From an uncultured Lachnospiraceae bacterium (GTDB lineage Bacteria > Bacillota > Clostridia > Lachnospirales > Lachnospiraceae), in NCBI GenBank assembly GCA_958426095.1, contig CATZYB010000022.1:1-19480 (forward strand): DNA of 19,480 nucleotides. The letters run 5' to 3'. This document shows, in pieces, positions 7,563-18,600 of the stretch (positions within the stretch are counted from its first letter, which is position 1; each line of letters opens with the position of its first letter). The translations under genes were made by a program, and so were the position numbers. The notes beneath the pieces are model-generated. The model had not been told where the DNA came from and made no database searches. It saw only the letters and a program-made list of their open reading frames with translations.

Positions 7563-9047
7563 ATGAAAAACATAATGAAAAAAACACGAAGATTCATGGT
7601 ACTCGTAGCAGCTATGTGCATGATGCTCATGATGGTTCTTCCGGTTATGGCGGAGGAAAACGACTTGACCGCAACAGATGACCCAAGAGAAAGTATTATG
7701 ATGATGACCCTTGGATACGAGGACGATAATGGAATTTATACACCTTATAAAGTAGGTACGTGCTTTTTGATCAATGATGAATATGTATTGACAAATAAGC
7801 ATGTAGTAACGTTCACAGCTTCTGAATTTGAACAGTTTAAGACGGATATGGGCCTTGCAGATTTGCAGGCAAATGATAATCATATCAAGCTTTACCTCTA
7901 TGTGAATCGTGATATGAAAGTCGGTGCAAAAATGCATGAAAGCGTAAATAGTGACGATATGGATTTTGCAGCGGTTAAACTGAATGAAAAGATTTACGAC
8001 AGAAAGCCAATTGCTCTGGGCGACAGTGATTTGATTAGTACAAAAGATACCGTATATGCTGTCGGCTTCCCGGCAGATTCTATGAGTACAAAAGACTACA
8101 ATACAAAAGATGATGTTTCTATTGTAGAGGGTAGTGTTTCTAAAATTACTGTGACAGGCAGTGTCGACGTTATTGAGCATACAGCCGCATTGACAGCAGG
8201 AAATTCCGGCGGCCCGCTTCTGGATAAAAATGACTGTGTTATTGGTGTAAATACATTTATAGCAGGTCAGAAGAATTATTCTATTCAGATCAATTATATC
8301 AAAAAGGGCCTGGATACATTCGGTATTACATATATTGATGGACCGTCCCCAGAACCAGATACAAAACCAGAGACGGAATCAGAGACGGAATCAGAGACAG
8401 AAGTAGAAACCGTACCGGCTACGGCAGCGACGGTTCAGCCGGAAACAACTGTGCCTCCTTATACATCAGAAGATACAACCGGATCATCCAACATGATTAT
8501 GATTGTAGGTATTGCAGCCGCAGCAATTATTGTAATTATCATTATTGTAGTTGTTCTCACCTCTGGAAAGAAAAAGAATAATAATGTTCCGCCAGTATAT
8601 CCGGCCGGAGGATATCCACCGCAGAATGGCCCGGCACAGCAGAACCCTACTCCGGCGACAGCACCGGTACAGCCTCAGGCTCCGGAAGGCGCAGGAGAAA
8701 CGACTTTACTTGACGCCGGTGCGGGAGAAACGACTTTATTAGGCGGCGGTTCAAAAAGCGCCTATCTGATACGTAAGAAAAACGGCGAAAAGATTGTAAT
8801 CAACACTCAGAATTTCAAGATTGGTAAAGAAAGAAGAAGAGTAAATTACTGTGTATCCGATAATACATCAGTAAGCCGGGTGCATTGTGAAATTGTTAAG
8901 AAAGGTACAGACTATTATGCTGTTGACCAGGGCGCAACCAATTTCACATTTGTCAACGGCATACAGTTAGGAGCACATCAGGAAACATTATTGACAGATG
9001 CTTCCGTATTGAAACTCGCAGACGAAGAGTTTGAATTTCATTTATAA
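7563..9047 (+). CDS. Trypsin-like serine protease with transmembrane helix and C-terminal FHA domain
   Basis: A 494-residue protein. AGGAGG (7550-7555) fixes the start. A Sec signal (residues 1-30, cleavage after VMA) exports an S1-type protease domain (about 40-255) with a complete triad: His80 in TNKHVV, Asp134 in DMDFAAVKL and Ser215 in GNSGGP. Then come an extracellular linker with a threefold TESE-type repeat, one transmembrane helix (about 311-333) followed by basic KKK, a Pro/Gln-rich cytosolic linker, two copies of GAGETTLL (376-383, 386-393), and an FHA domain (about 398-494) with the IGK, SVSRVHCE and VNG motifs that bind phospho-threonine. The order joins an outside protease to an inside phosphopeptide reader. 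It is the first gene of the operon and precedes the phosphatase by 24 bases. The likely role is cleavage of envelope or secreted proteins under control of the kinase at 9865; its substrate is unknown. Confidence 0.92.
   Translation: MKNIMKKTRRFMVLVAAMCMMLMMVLPVMAEENDLTATDDPRESIMMMTLGYEDDNGIYTPYKVGTCFLINDEYVLTNKHVVTFTASEFEQFKTDMGLADLQANDNHIKLYLYVNRDMKVGAKMHESVNSDDMDFAAVKLNEKIYDRKPIALGDSDLISTKDTVYAVGFPADSMSTKDYNTKDDVSIVEGSVSKITVTGSVDVIEHTAALTAGNSGGPLLDKNDCVIGVNTFIAGQKNYSIQINYIKKGLDTFGITYIDGPSPEPDTKPETESETESETEVETVPATAATVQPETTVPPYTSEDTTGSSNMIMIVGIAAAAIIVIIIIVVVLTSGKKKNNNVPPVYPAGGYPPQNGPAQQNPTPATAPVQPQAPEGAGETTLLDAGAGETTLLGGGSKSAYLIRKKNGEKIVINTQNFKIGKERRRVNYCVSDNTSVSRVHCEIVKKGTDYYAVDQGATNFTFVNGIQLGAHQETLLTDASVLKLADEEFEFHL
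8370..8405 (+). repeat. Threefold 12-base repeat in the protease linker
   Basis: GAGACGGAATCA occurs at 8370-8381 and 8382-8393, followed by a diverged copy at 8394-8405. It encodes an ETES-type acidic linker outside the membrane, between protease domain and transmembrane helix. Such repeats commonly change copy number by slippage, and in units of 12 bases they keep frame. Confidence 0.75.
8688..8747 (+). repeat. Tandem 30-base repeat encoding GAGETTLL
   Basis: Two adjoining 30-base units (8688-8717 and 8718-8747) encode GAGETTLLDA and GAGETTLLGG directly before the FHA domain. They share long identical stretches such as GGAGAAACGACTTTA and GGGAGAAACGACTTTA. The repeated ETTLL is the proposed kinase target. 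Confidence 0.8.
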
Positions 9048-9071
9048 AATGGAAACTGACCGGAGACAGAT

Positions 9072-9854
9072 ATGAGTTTTTTAAGTATTGCACATACAGA
9101 TGTTGGAATAAAAAAACATACCAACCAGGACTCTGTCTTAATTAAAGAAGCATCCACAGACTATGGCCGGGTTTTGCTGGCAGTTATCTGTGACGGCATG
9201 GGCGGCCTCGCGAAAGGCGAGGTCGCCAGTGCTACTTTGGTTCGGGCATTTTCTGAATGGTTTCAAAATGAATTTCCGTCTGTACTTTATGAGGATTCAA
9301 AAGAGGGAGTTATTGATTTTGATGCACTTCAATTGAGCTGGAATCAATTAATTGATTCGACGAATCAGAAGATTGCGGCTTATGGAGAAAGCTTCCATGC
9401 TCCGTGTGGGACGACACTGGCTGCGCTCCTGCTTATGAATGGTCGTTACTATGTGGCAAATGTAGGAGATTCCCGGGTGTATCGTATGAATGAGGAGTTT
9501 TATCAGATTACGAAAGACCAGACATTTGTGCAGAGAGAGATTGACGAGGGCCGGATGACAGAAGAAGAGGGGAAAAATCATCCGCAGCGCAATGTGCTTC
9601 TACAATGTGTCGGGGCAAGCGATGTGGTTGTTCCTGATTTTTTTGAGGGGACTTATTGCAGCGGGGATGTGTTCATGAGCTGCTCGGATGGATTTCGACA
9701 TTTAATTACGGATGAGGAATTTATGAAAGTGATTAATCCAACACAGATTAATGATGAGCAGTCCATGAAAAATGCAGCGATTTACTGTACGGAATTAAAT
9801 AAGCAGAGGAAAGAAAACGACAATATTTCGGTTTTGTTGATAAAAACGATTTGA
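9072..9854 (+). CDS. PP2C-family protein Ser/Thr phosphatase (PrpC/Stp-like)
   Basis: A 260-residue cytosolic, metal-dependent phosphatase that removes phosphate from Ser and Thr, typically reversing the partner kinase. GGAG (9062-9065) lies six bases before the ATG. All PP2C landmarks are present: TNQD (17-20), the metal-binding DGMGG (41-45), CGTT (112-115), VGDSRVYR (131-138), SCSDGF (203-208, with Asp206) and ENDNISV (249-253). Length equals that of Bacillus PrpC-type enzymes and there is no extra domain. The kinase gene starts ten bases downstream. Writer and eraser side by side is the usual arrangement for PrkC/PrpC. Expected targets are the kinase itself and the ETTLL motifs of neighbouring proteins. 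Confidence 0.96.
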   Translation: MSFLSIAHTDVGIKKHTNQDSVLIKEASTDYGRVLLAVICDGMGGLAKGEVASATLVRAFSEWFQNEFPSVLYEDSKEGVIDFDALQLSWNQLIDSTNQKIAAYGESFHAPCGTTLAALLLMNGRYYVANVGDSRVYRMNEEFYQITKDQTFVQREIDEGRMTEEEGKNHPQRNVLLQCVGASDVVVPDFFEGTYCSGDVFMSCSDGFRHLITDEEFMKVINPTQINDEQSMKNAAIYCTELNKQRKENDNISVLLIKTI

Positions 9855-9864
9855 GGGAATACAG

Positions 9865-11574
9865 ATGCTAGAGATAGGTTCCGTAGTTGATGGAAAATAT
9901 AAAATATTAAATAAGGTCGGACAGGGTGGTATGAGCGTTGTCTACCTTGCAATGAATGAACGGGCGAATAAACAGTGGGCCATCAAGGAGATTAGGAAAG
10001 ATGGTGTGTCTAACTATGAAGTCGTCAAACAAAATCTGATTGCTGAGACGGATATTTTGAAAAAGCTGAGTCATCCGCATCTTCCGAGCATCATAGATGT
10101 TATTGATTGTGAAGATACTTTTCTTATTGTCATGGATTATATCGAAGGAAATCCATTAAGTTCAGCACTAAAAAATGAAGGCGCTCAGCCTCAGGAAAAA
10201 GTTGTGGAATGGGCAAAACAGATATGCGATGTTCTCGGTTATCTCCATTCCCGAAAACCTCCGATTATTTATCGGGATATGAAGCCGTCAAATGTTATGC
10301 TTAAACCGGACGGCAATGTTATGATTATTGACTTTGGTACAGCCAGGGAATATAAGTCATCCAGTCTGGAGGATACAACGTGTCTTGGAACGCAGGGCTA
10401 TGCGGCGCCGGAGCAGTTTGGAGGTCATGGACAGACGGATGCGCGAACAGATATTTATTGTTTGGGAGCAACCTTATATCATTTGCTCACCGGACATAAT
10501 CCGTGTCTGCCGCCTTATGAAATGTATCCAATCCGATACTGGAATCCAAACCTTTCATCGGGTCTGGAGGAAATAATTCTTAAATGTACACAAAAAAATC
10601 CAAATGATCGTTATCAATCCTGTGCGGAATTAATGTACGCACTGGAACATTATGATGAGTTGGATCATGAATATAAGAGGGTACAGAATCGGAAGTGGAA
10701 GACTTTCCTCGCAACCTCGATTTTGGCGATAGTTTCCTTTGCGTCTGCTATCGGTTTCAAAATGGCCGAGACAACCACAAGTCAGAATAGCTATGAACAG
10801 TATATAAAAAATGCTGTGTCGGCAACAACAAAAACGGATCAGGTAGGATATTATCAAAAAGCTATCTGTCTGGAGCCTTCAAAGGCGACAGCCTACGTCG
10901 AACTTCTGAATCGGGCATTTTTGAATGATGATAATTTTTCTCAGGATGAAGCGGCAAAGATGATAGAGATTCTTGGTTATAAAGGAAAGGGCAGCAGGAC
11001 AAATGAAAGTTATCTGGAATCAAATACCTTGAATTATGAGGATTTTGCTTTTCAGATGGGGTTGGCTTATTACTACTATTACGAGGGAAAGGGCAACCCG
11101 TCGATGTCTCAGGCATGGTTTGAGATTGCTTCCAGCAGTAAAAAGCTGGAAAGTACAAAAATAGAGCGTTCGAAACGCCTGGGGCGGATTGCCGGATATT
11201 ATGCAAGTTTGAACAGTAGTAATAAGGCCGGCGACAGCGAAACAACTTATCTGGATTACTGGAATGATCTCATAGAGTTGGTTAGCGGTAATCTGGTAGA
11301 GATGGATAATGCAAAGACAGCTTTGGTTATGTATAAAGAGATGGTATATCAGATTGGTCAGAATGCTTTGAAATTTAAAAGCGCCGGAGTAAGCGAGGCG
11401 ATGATGCGAGAAGAATTGAATATGGTCGCGTCCAGGCTGACGACGGATATCATACCTGAAAACGAGAAAAATCCGGACGAAATCAGAGAATTGAAAAAAG
11501 AGATTCAGGAAAATATCGAATGGGCAGAAACTCAGGTGGATATTGTATTCTCAGTGTCAGGAGGTGGAAAGTGA
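9865..11574 (+). CDS. Transmembrane Ser/Thr protein kinase with helical ectodomain
   Basis: A 569-residue Hanks-type kinase. GAGGGA (9852-9857) precedes the ATG. The cytosolic catalytic domain (about 10-265) has the glycine loop VGQGGMSVVY (18-27), Lys41, the helix-C Glu61, YRDMKPSN (catalytic Asp138, with Tyr in place of the usual His), DFG (156-158), an activation loop with Ser and Thr (164-172), and APE (181-183). One transmembrane helix (about 280-299) follows a basic stretch. The extracellular part (300-569) is helical and TPR-like at about 335-365, ending in a coiled-coil-like segment. It has no PASTA repeats, unlike PrkC/PknB, so it probably senses something other than muropeptides. 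Likely targets are ETTLL motifs in the protease and in the protein encoded directly downstream, whose start overlaps this stop (TGATG). Function as active kinase is well supported; the signal is unknown. Confidence 0.95.
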   Translation: MLEIGSVVDGKYKILNKVGQGGMSVVYLAMNERANKQWAIKEIRKDGVSNYEVVKQNLIAETDILKKLSHPHLPSIIDVIDCEDTFLIVMDYIEGNPLSSALKNEGAQPQEKVVEWAKQICDVLGYLHSRKPPIIYRDMKPSNVMLKPDGNVMIIDFGTAREYKSSSLEDTTCLGTQGYAAPEQFGGHGQTDARTDIYCLGATLYHLLTGHNPCLPPYEMYPIRYWNPNLSSGLEEIILKCTQKNPNDRYQSCAELMYALEHYDELDHEYKRVQNRKWKTFLATSILAIVSFASAIGFKMAETTTSQNSYEQYIKNAVSATTKTDQVGYYQKAICLEPSKATAYVELLNRAFLNDDNFSQDEAAKMIEILGYKGKGSRTNESYLESNTLNYEDFAFQMGLAYYYYYEGKGNPSMSQAWFEIASSSKKLESTKIERSKRLGRIAGYYASLNSSNKAGDSETTYLDYWNDLIELVSGNLVEMDNAKTALVMYKEMVYQIGQNALKFKSAGVSEAMMREELNMVASRLTTDIIPENEKNPDEIRELKKEIQENIEWAETQVDIVFSVSGGGK

Positions 11575-12146
11575 TGCAAAATGCAGAAAATTTAATCCAG
11601 ATTTATCATACTGCATCGTTTATAAGCCTTATATTGGGTATCCTTCTCCTGGCCTTATCTCTTCTTTTGTTTTTTAAATTTGATATTTTGAAGATATTTG
11701 ATATGAAAACAGGCCGCGGAGCTAGAAGGACAATTCAGCGCATGGAAGAAATGAATGCGTTAACGGGAAAGCTTCGTGATGATCCTTCCGTCGGTTTTAC
11801 CGCGCCGTCGGGAAATGCCGACAGCAGGATTACTTACCCGGTTACTTCGCAAAATCCTAAAATTCAGGAAGAAGCCCGGTTGAAGGCACAGACGCCGCCG
11901 CCTTCGCCTGAACCAATATCCAGGCCAACGTCGATTGACCAGGCATCACAAGCCGCAGCATTGCATTGTTCTGAGCAGGGGTCTGAAGACACGAACATTT
12001 TGTATGAAAGTCCGGAAACGACGCTTTTGTATGAAGAGCCGGGAACAACGGTGCTTTCCGTTAAGGATAAACTGTCGGAAGAAAAATCAAGAGTTTTCAG
12101 AATCGAAAAAGAAATTATGTTAATTCATACTCAGGAAGCTGTCTGA
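11574..12146 (+). CDS. Small membrane protein with tandem ETTLL-type threonine motifs
   Basis: A 190-residue protein whose ATG overlaps the kinase stop by one base (TGATG) with GAGGTGG (11561-11567) in front, indicating translational coupling; an in-frame ATG at 11520 lies inside the kinase gene and has less support. One transmembrane helix (about 13-35) is followed by a basic cytosolic region, a Pro/Ser-rich linker (about 106-125) and three tandem units at 138-162: EDTNILYESP, ETTLLYEEP, GTTVLS. The middle unit repeats the ETTLL found before the FHA domain of the protease at 7563. A short charged tail ends IMLIHTQEAV. No enzyme motif is seen. The inferred role is a kinase substrate that, once phosphorylated, docks the FHA domain of the protease or another FHA protein. 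I do not recognise a named family. Confidence 0.8.
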   Translation: MQNAENLIQIYHTASFISLILGILLLALSLLLFFKFDILKIFDMKTGRGARRTIQRMEEMNALTGKLRDDPSVGFTAPSGNADSRITYPVTSQNPKIQEEARLKAQTPPPSPEPISRPTSIDQASQAAALHCSEQGSEDTNILYESPETTLLYEEPGTTVLSVKDKLSEEKSRVFRIEKEIMLIHTQEAV

Positions 12147-12173
12147 AATGTTGAGGGACGGAGCTGGAATGAA

Positions 12174-12650
12174 ATGAAAATATCTAAGATAAGAACGGAA
12201 TTTACATGGATTGCTCTGGCCTTCCTGATATCCGCATTATCCACTATTTGTATCCCTTTTTCAGTGAGCCGGGATGGCATGTTGACAATGAAAGGATATA
12301 TTGCGGGAGCAATTTTTTGGACGGGCTTTTTGGCAGGAAGTTTTCTATATCTTCATTTATACATGAGAACAAAGAAAGAAATGCGGAAAATTGTCAGGAA
12401 AAACAAAGTGCCGATGCCTTTCAGATTCTTTCAGACACCGCCGGCTGTGGTTACAGATATTTGTATATTTATAGGCGTTGCAGGAAGTATCTATTGTGCG
12501 GTAAATGTAAATAGTCATCAGGTTATTGCAACGATTCTGCTGCTGATAACCATGATAGGGATTTATGCACATTTTCTTTTAAACGGGAATGTGTTCCGAT
12601 ATATATGGAACCAGAAAACAAAAATCAACGGACAAGAAGAAAAGGAATGA
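12174..12650 (+). CDS. Four-helix integral membrane protein of unknown function
   Basis: A 158-residue protein with four predicted transmembrane segments (about 11-30, 42-63, 91-111 and 117-136). A basic loop follows the second (65-78, rich in Lys and Arg), and the C-terminus is polar and charged. The ATG at 12174 is preceded by a modest GGAG (12160-12163), ten bases upstream. There is no recognisable catalytic or transport motif. It lies 27 bases after the ETTLL membrane protein and four bases before the giant surface protein, so it is part of the operon. It may help place or export a neighbouring membrane protein, but nothing in the sequence shows this. Confidence 0.8.
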   Translation: MKISKIRTEFTWIALAFLISALSTICIPFSVSRDGMLTMKGYIAGAIFWTGFLAGSFLYLHLYMRTKKEMRKIVRKNKVPMPFRFFQTPPAVVTDICIFIGVAGSIYCAVNVNSHQVIATILLLITMIGIYAHFLLNGNVFRYIWNQKTKINGQEEKE

Positions 12651-12654
12651 GAAC

Positions 12655-15600
12655 ATGAAAATCAAAAGAAGAAGCTGGAAGGAGAGAATAATAGCTTTTG
12701 CCTTGGCTTTGCTTCTGGTTTTCTCAGGCATTATACCAAACAATGCTTTGGTATCTCATGCAGAAGAGACTGAGGAAACCGGTCAAACGGGGACTTCCGA
12801 TACTGATGAGAGTGAAACGGATGAAAGTGAATCGAACGAAACTGAACCGCCAGTTGCAGTTCCGGTTACATTTGCGATGAAAGACGAGGATGGAAATCTA
12901 ATTAATGACGCAGAGATAAGTATCACTGCAGCAGATGGAGCTCCAATTTCCCCAGAATCATCAGGTGAATATTTATTAAATGAGGGAGCTAGTTATTCCT
13001 ATACGGTATCAAAGCTTGGATATGTATCAGTAACAAATGATTTCACAGTAAGTGCAAATATGGATCCTATTACTGTAACATTAAGTTTACGGCAGATTGA
13101 GGTGGATATAAACGGTATCAATATCCATCCGAGGGATGAGCAGGCGGTTAATGTTATCAATGCAGATGCTAATCTTACCTATACATGGTCAATAATAGAC
13201 CTGTCGGACCCAGACATTGTAGAACTTGATACTACTCAGGGGACAAGCGTAAAAGTTACTGCAAATAAGGCAGGAACAGCTACATTACACGTGGAATGTG
13301 ATAATGGGGCATACTTTAATATACCGATTTCTATAAACCAGATAGGTACAAAGATCTCTCTTTCGGCTGATCCAGGAAACAGCGTTGGTGATAAAGTATC
13401 AAGTGTGGAATTAACGGTAACTGATTTGCCAGCGGACGCGGAGGGGCATTTGGAATATTACGTTGACGGTACTCGGGTATATACTTCAACGGCCTTTCCA
13501 TTGGAAACATCATGGACTTATAATTCTGATGATATTATTGGCAATATGACTTTCAAAGCTGTATATTCTGGTGATGCACGTTATATTGGTAGCGTTACGG
13601 CAGATGTGTCTGCGAGTTATAAGCGCAACCAGCCGTTGGAAATCGAGGAAGGTCGTCAAGCAAATGAAACCATTCGTGATGATGCGAAAGAGGACCAAAA
13701 GACATTTAAAGTTCCGGTAAAGGAAGATACTACAGGCAGAACCCGTACTTACATCAGCAGTGATGAAAATGTGGCGACTATCTCGGCCGACGGTGAGATT
13801 AAGATTCTTGCGCCTGGAAAAACAGAAATTACGGTGACAGCGAAGGGAAATGAAAAATATACCGAAGCAACAATAAAGTATAAATTAATTGTACAGAAAG
13901 TCATCGATATTAGCAAAAGTACAGAGGTTCAATGGGAACCATACAGTAAAGTTTATGATGGCAATGCGGATGTGGAATTAACCGCCGTGCTTCCGGGTGT
14001 TAACGGGGGACCTTCAGAGAATGTGAAGGTGACCTTTTCCGCAAAAATGGATGACGCCAATGCCGCAGATACTGCAAAGGATGCAACAATTACGGGAGAT
14101 CCATTCCGTATCAGCTGCGAAGATACTTCTTTCAGCGAAGAACAGTTAAAAGAATTGTATGCTATTGAGAACTATAATAGCATAAAGGTATCCGGTAAAG
14201 TAATAGTTGAGCGTCGTAAAGTTTATATTCAGACCGGGGATGTGGAACTTGTCTATGGTCAGGATTTGGCAGCCGCCGTGTCCGGGTTGAACGTAGATTC
14301 TTATATGACAATAAAACAACCGTCTAGCGGTGAAAATGATGGGCTTGTGAAAGGTGAACAAATTAAGTTAAGCGGAATTTTGAATCTTAAGCTTGTTCTG
14401 GATGGCTCCATTTCATCTACCGAGGTGGAATGTATAGAATACCCGGAGGTTATTAAAACGAGTATTCCGGCGGGTGGCATTATAAATGGAAATTATGTAT
14501 TGATGGATGCCCGCGAGTACGGCAGTTTGACAGTAAAACAGGAAACGCTTTCCCTTGAAGATATTCTTAAGCGTATTAGTATAAATAATAAAGTATCCGG
14601 AGTGAAGCAAGATGGAGAAATCATTTACGTGCGTGGCGACAATACAGATTCCTTAAACAATGGCGAAAATACCAGTGCGGAACTTAAAGGGCAGATTATC
14701 AACGACGCGGCAGACTATTATAGCTCTATCAAGTTTAAGTATACGGACAATGGTGTGGAGCAAACCATTGATTTGACACGGGGACATACATTCGGAGGCG
14801 CTTCGAGAACGATATCCGGACAGATTTATCTTGAAAGTACTAAAGGTGTTACAAATGCATTAGATGGCGTAAGAAATCTGACGATTTATATTGATAGCGA
14901 CAGCCCGGAAGTTACCTTTGGCAGCTGGAAAGAAGGCAACAGAGTATTAGGCAGCTGGATTTCTACAGTGACCTTCGGACAATATCAGGGTAAGAGTAAT
15001 TATACCCTGGAAGGCGTTACAAAGACTGATTTACCGGCAGAGAACGGAAGCGGTGTTTCTATCGGATCCGGAGAAGCTTCCTGGTCCTACTATATTGTGC
15101 GGCGTTCACCGGACAACAATGGCGATTATGCCGAAGTGACGGCACAAGATATAAAGAATGCGGTTTCAGAGAGCGGATGGACAGCAATTAACAGCAATGG
15201 TCCCGCAAGCATTCCGGTTGTCGTATCTGAGTCAGGCAATCTGGATGATATTGCGGATTATTATGTCGTACTCGTAAAAGTTGTCGATGAGGTGGGCAAT
15301 GCCGCGGTATATGCCTCGAACGGTCTTGTTGTAGATGTGGTAGAGCCGTCAATTACAATTACAGATGAAAATGGCAATTCCTTTGTCGATGGATTTATTT
15401 ATAAAACCGAGACTGTTCCATATCAAGTAGTTATTACAGATTATGCGAATTCAGGAGTGGCCGCGTCAGGTATCAAGAACTATGTACTCACTGTAACGAA
15501 TAAGGGAACCACAACTTATGAAACAAGTGAGGAACTCGCGGATTCTAAGGCGTCATATACAATTGAAGAACTTCAGACAAAACTCATGAAGATAATTACC

Positions 15601-18600
15601 GATGAAGTAAATTCTTTGAAAAACAATAGTAATGATGTCAATATCCATATCGAGGCGACGGATCAGTCAGGAACAATTAAAACGGTGGATCAGCCGTTAA
15701 TGATTGACCTTGTGGATCCGACAATTGAAGTTTCTTTTGATAACAATAATGTGAGAAACGAAAAGTATTTTAATGCCGGACGTGTGATGACGCTTAAATT
15801 TACAGAGAGAAACTTTGATAAAGATAAAGTAACGTTTGATGTGCAGGCTGCAGCCGACCTTTCGAGCGCATCTATCGATAAGGGAATCAAAGTCAGTGAA
15901 CTTTCAAAATACGGAATCAAAGCAGAATGGGTATCGGATAGCGAGTCCGGCGTTGATATTAAAAAGTATACGGACAGCCGTGTGAACACGCTGCGTTTGA
16001 CATTCAGCACGGATAACGAATATTATATCGTACCTCATTGCGTGGATAATGTGGGTCGAAAGAATGCAGGCGTGACTTATGCAGAAGGTTCTCAGGCAGT
16101 TAATACCTTTGTTATTGATACAAAGAAACCGGAAATTGAAGTTACGTATGTTGCGGATAAAGATATTTCAGCGGATGCAAGTCAGCGTACATATACACAG
16201 AACAATGTTACAGCGATTGTGAAGATTACAGAAAAGAATTTTTACGAAGATCAGACTTTTGCAGAGAATCAAATGGTAGTAAATGTGACAGGAACTGAGG
16301 CTCCGGAAGGTATTTTGGATTATCAGGAACTGGCCGAACAGGGATGGTCTCAGGTAATTCATACATACACCAATCGTTTGACATTTGAAAAAGATGCAAA
16401 TTATACTTTTGGATTTACGTATACGGATTTGGCAGGTAATACTGCAACCTATGCGCCGCGTTATTTCACCGTAGATGATACGGTACCGACGGGAAGTATT
16501 ACAATCAAAGAAAGTAAATGGGATGCTTTCTGGGAGACAGTATCATTCGGTATTTACAGATCTGAGACAGTAACGGCAACTCTGACCAGCGACGATATCA
16601 CTGCCGGTGTAAAATCGGCACAGTATTATGTTTATGTTCCGGATGCTGAGAGTAAGGGCGAATTTACAGCGCTTACAAAAACGGATTTGGATAAGGTGAC
16701 AGCCTGGACAAATGGTACATCTGTGTCCATCATGCCAAACCAGCAGGGCTTTGTTTATATGAGAATTGTGGATTATGCTGACAATCTGATATATATCAAT
16801 GCTAAAGAGGGGGTCGTAGCAGATAATATTGCGCCGAGCGGACCGCAGATTACGATTACTACCGCAGAACCTTCACAGGGAATTTATAACGGAGACGTAC
16901 CATTTAATATTTCCGTTGTAGATCCGGAAAATGGAGGTACATACGCAGGACTGAAAGAAGTATTCTATAAGGTAACAAGCAACGGCGTTGAGACCCAGTC
17001 CGGTGATTATAACAGTGAATTGGCAAATAAAGCTGCCAGAATTCAGTCCCTCAGCAAAGATGAAGTTGTCAATGCCGGATTGAATAATACAAATTTTGTT
17101 CAAATTGAAGTTACGGCTGTGGATTATGCGGGCAATCAGAGTACAGCAACAAAAGATTTGAAGATTGATATTACCAAACCGGTTGTAAGTATTAATTATG
17201 ACCTGAATTCACCGTCAAATGGACGCTATTACAATCAGGTAAGAACGGCAACTGTGACGGTTCAGGAACGTAACTTTGATCCGAACCAGGTTGACTTTAC
17301 GATTACCAACACGGATGGAACAATGCCGGTGATCAGCGACTGGTCTGTGGATGCTTCGGGAACCTCAGATGAGGCGGTCAACACATGTACCGTAACCTTT
17401 GCGGCAGATGGAGATTATACAATTACAATGAATTGTACAGACCGTGCAAATAACCGTTCGGAATATACGGTTGTTGATGAGTTTACGATTGACCGGACAG
17501 TGCCGGTGATCAGCGTATCTTTTGACAACAATAATTCCCTCAATGGTACATATTACAGTGCGCCGCGGACAGCGACAATTACGGTCAATGAACATAACTT
17601 TAATGGTTCGGAACTGCAGGCCGCCATTGTGGCTACCCTTCAGTCTCAGGGAATCAGTGTACCGGGTGTCAATGGATGGGCTTCCAGCGGAGATATCCAT
17701 ACAGCGACAATTTATTTCAGCGCAGACGGCGATTATTCATTTACATTGAATTACACAGACCTGGCAGGCAATGCGGCACAGACTTATGTGCAGAGTCAGT
17801 TTACGGTGGATCAGACCAAACCGGTTGTTGAAATATTCGATATTGTTCATAAATCAGCAAACAACGGTGAAGTGGCTCCGGGTGTACGGTATAGTGATGT
17901 CAATGCGGATGTATCTGGTGTGTCGATTAAACTTCACGGCGCGAAACATGAAACAGTGAATGTGGATGGTGAACGCACATCTATTCCGAATGGGCAGAGT
18001 ATTAAAATGGCAGATTTTGAGCATGTGAAATCTGTAGATGATGTTTATACATTGACAGCAACGGTTACGGATATGGCCGGAAACGTTGAAGAACAGTCGG
18101 TAACATTCTCTGTGAATCGTTTTGGTTCCACCTATGTATATGGAAAGGATACAGAGACTTTTATTGATAAATATTATAATAACAAGGAAGAAGATATTGT
18201 TGTAACGGAGATCAATGTAGATACATTGCTTGAAGGAGAAATTTCCTATGGCCGTGACGGAAATCTTGTAAAATTAACAAAAGGTACAGATTATATGGTC
18301 AAAGAAAGCGGTACGGAAGTATCCTGGAAGAGCTATGAGTATACGATTAATGCGGAAAACTTTAAAGAGGAAGGTCTTTATGATGTGACTCTTGCTTCCA
18401 AGGATCGGGCGACGAATGTCATGAACAACAAAGTCAAAGAGCTGAATATCGAATTTGTTATTGATAAGACAGCTCCAACAGTGGTTGTTACCGGAATTGA
18501 AGAAGATACATATAGAGCAAATCACAGAGATATTTCAATTGCTGTTTCAGATAATGTGGAAGTAGGCACATTGGATATTTATATTGATGGAGAGACACAG

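Noticed and set aside
7548..8180. A 210-codon open frame on the minus strand opposite the protease gene
   Set aside because: It is opposite the signal peptide and catalytic domain of a well-supported protease. Its product is Cys/His/Ile-rich without motifs, as expected from antisense of coding DNA.
11520..11573. An upstream in-frame ATG that would lengthen the ETTLL membrane protein by 18 residues
   Set aside because: It lies inside the kinase gene without a ribosome binding site, while the ATG at 11574 has GAGGTGG and a coupled TGATG junction.
12589..12654. An upstream in-frame ATG that would add 22 residues to the giant surface protein
   Set aside because: It would put a charged stretch before a good signal peptide and overlap the four-helix protein gene by 62 bases. 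The ATG at 12655 has AGGA at a suitable distance.
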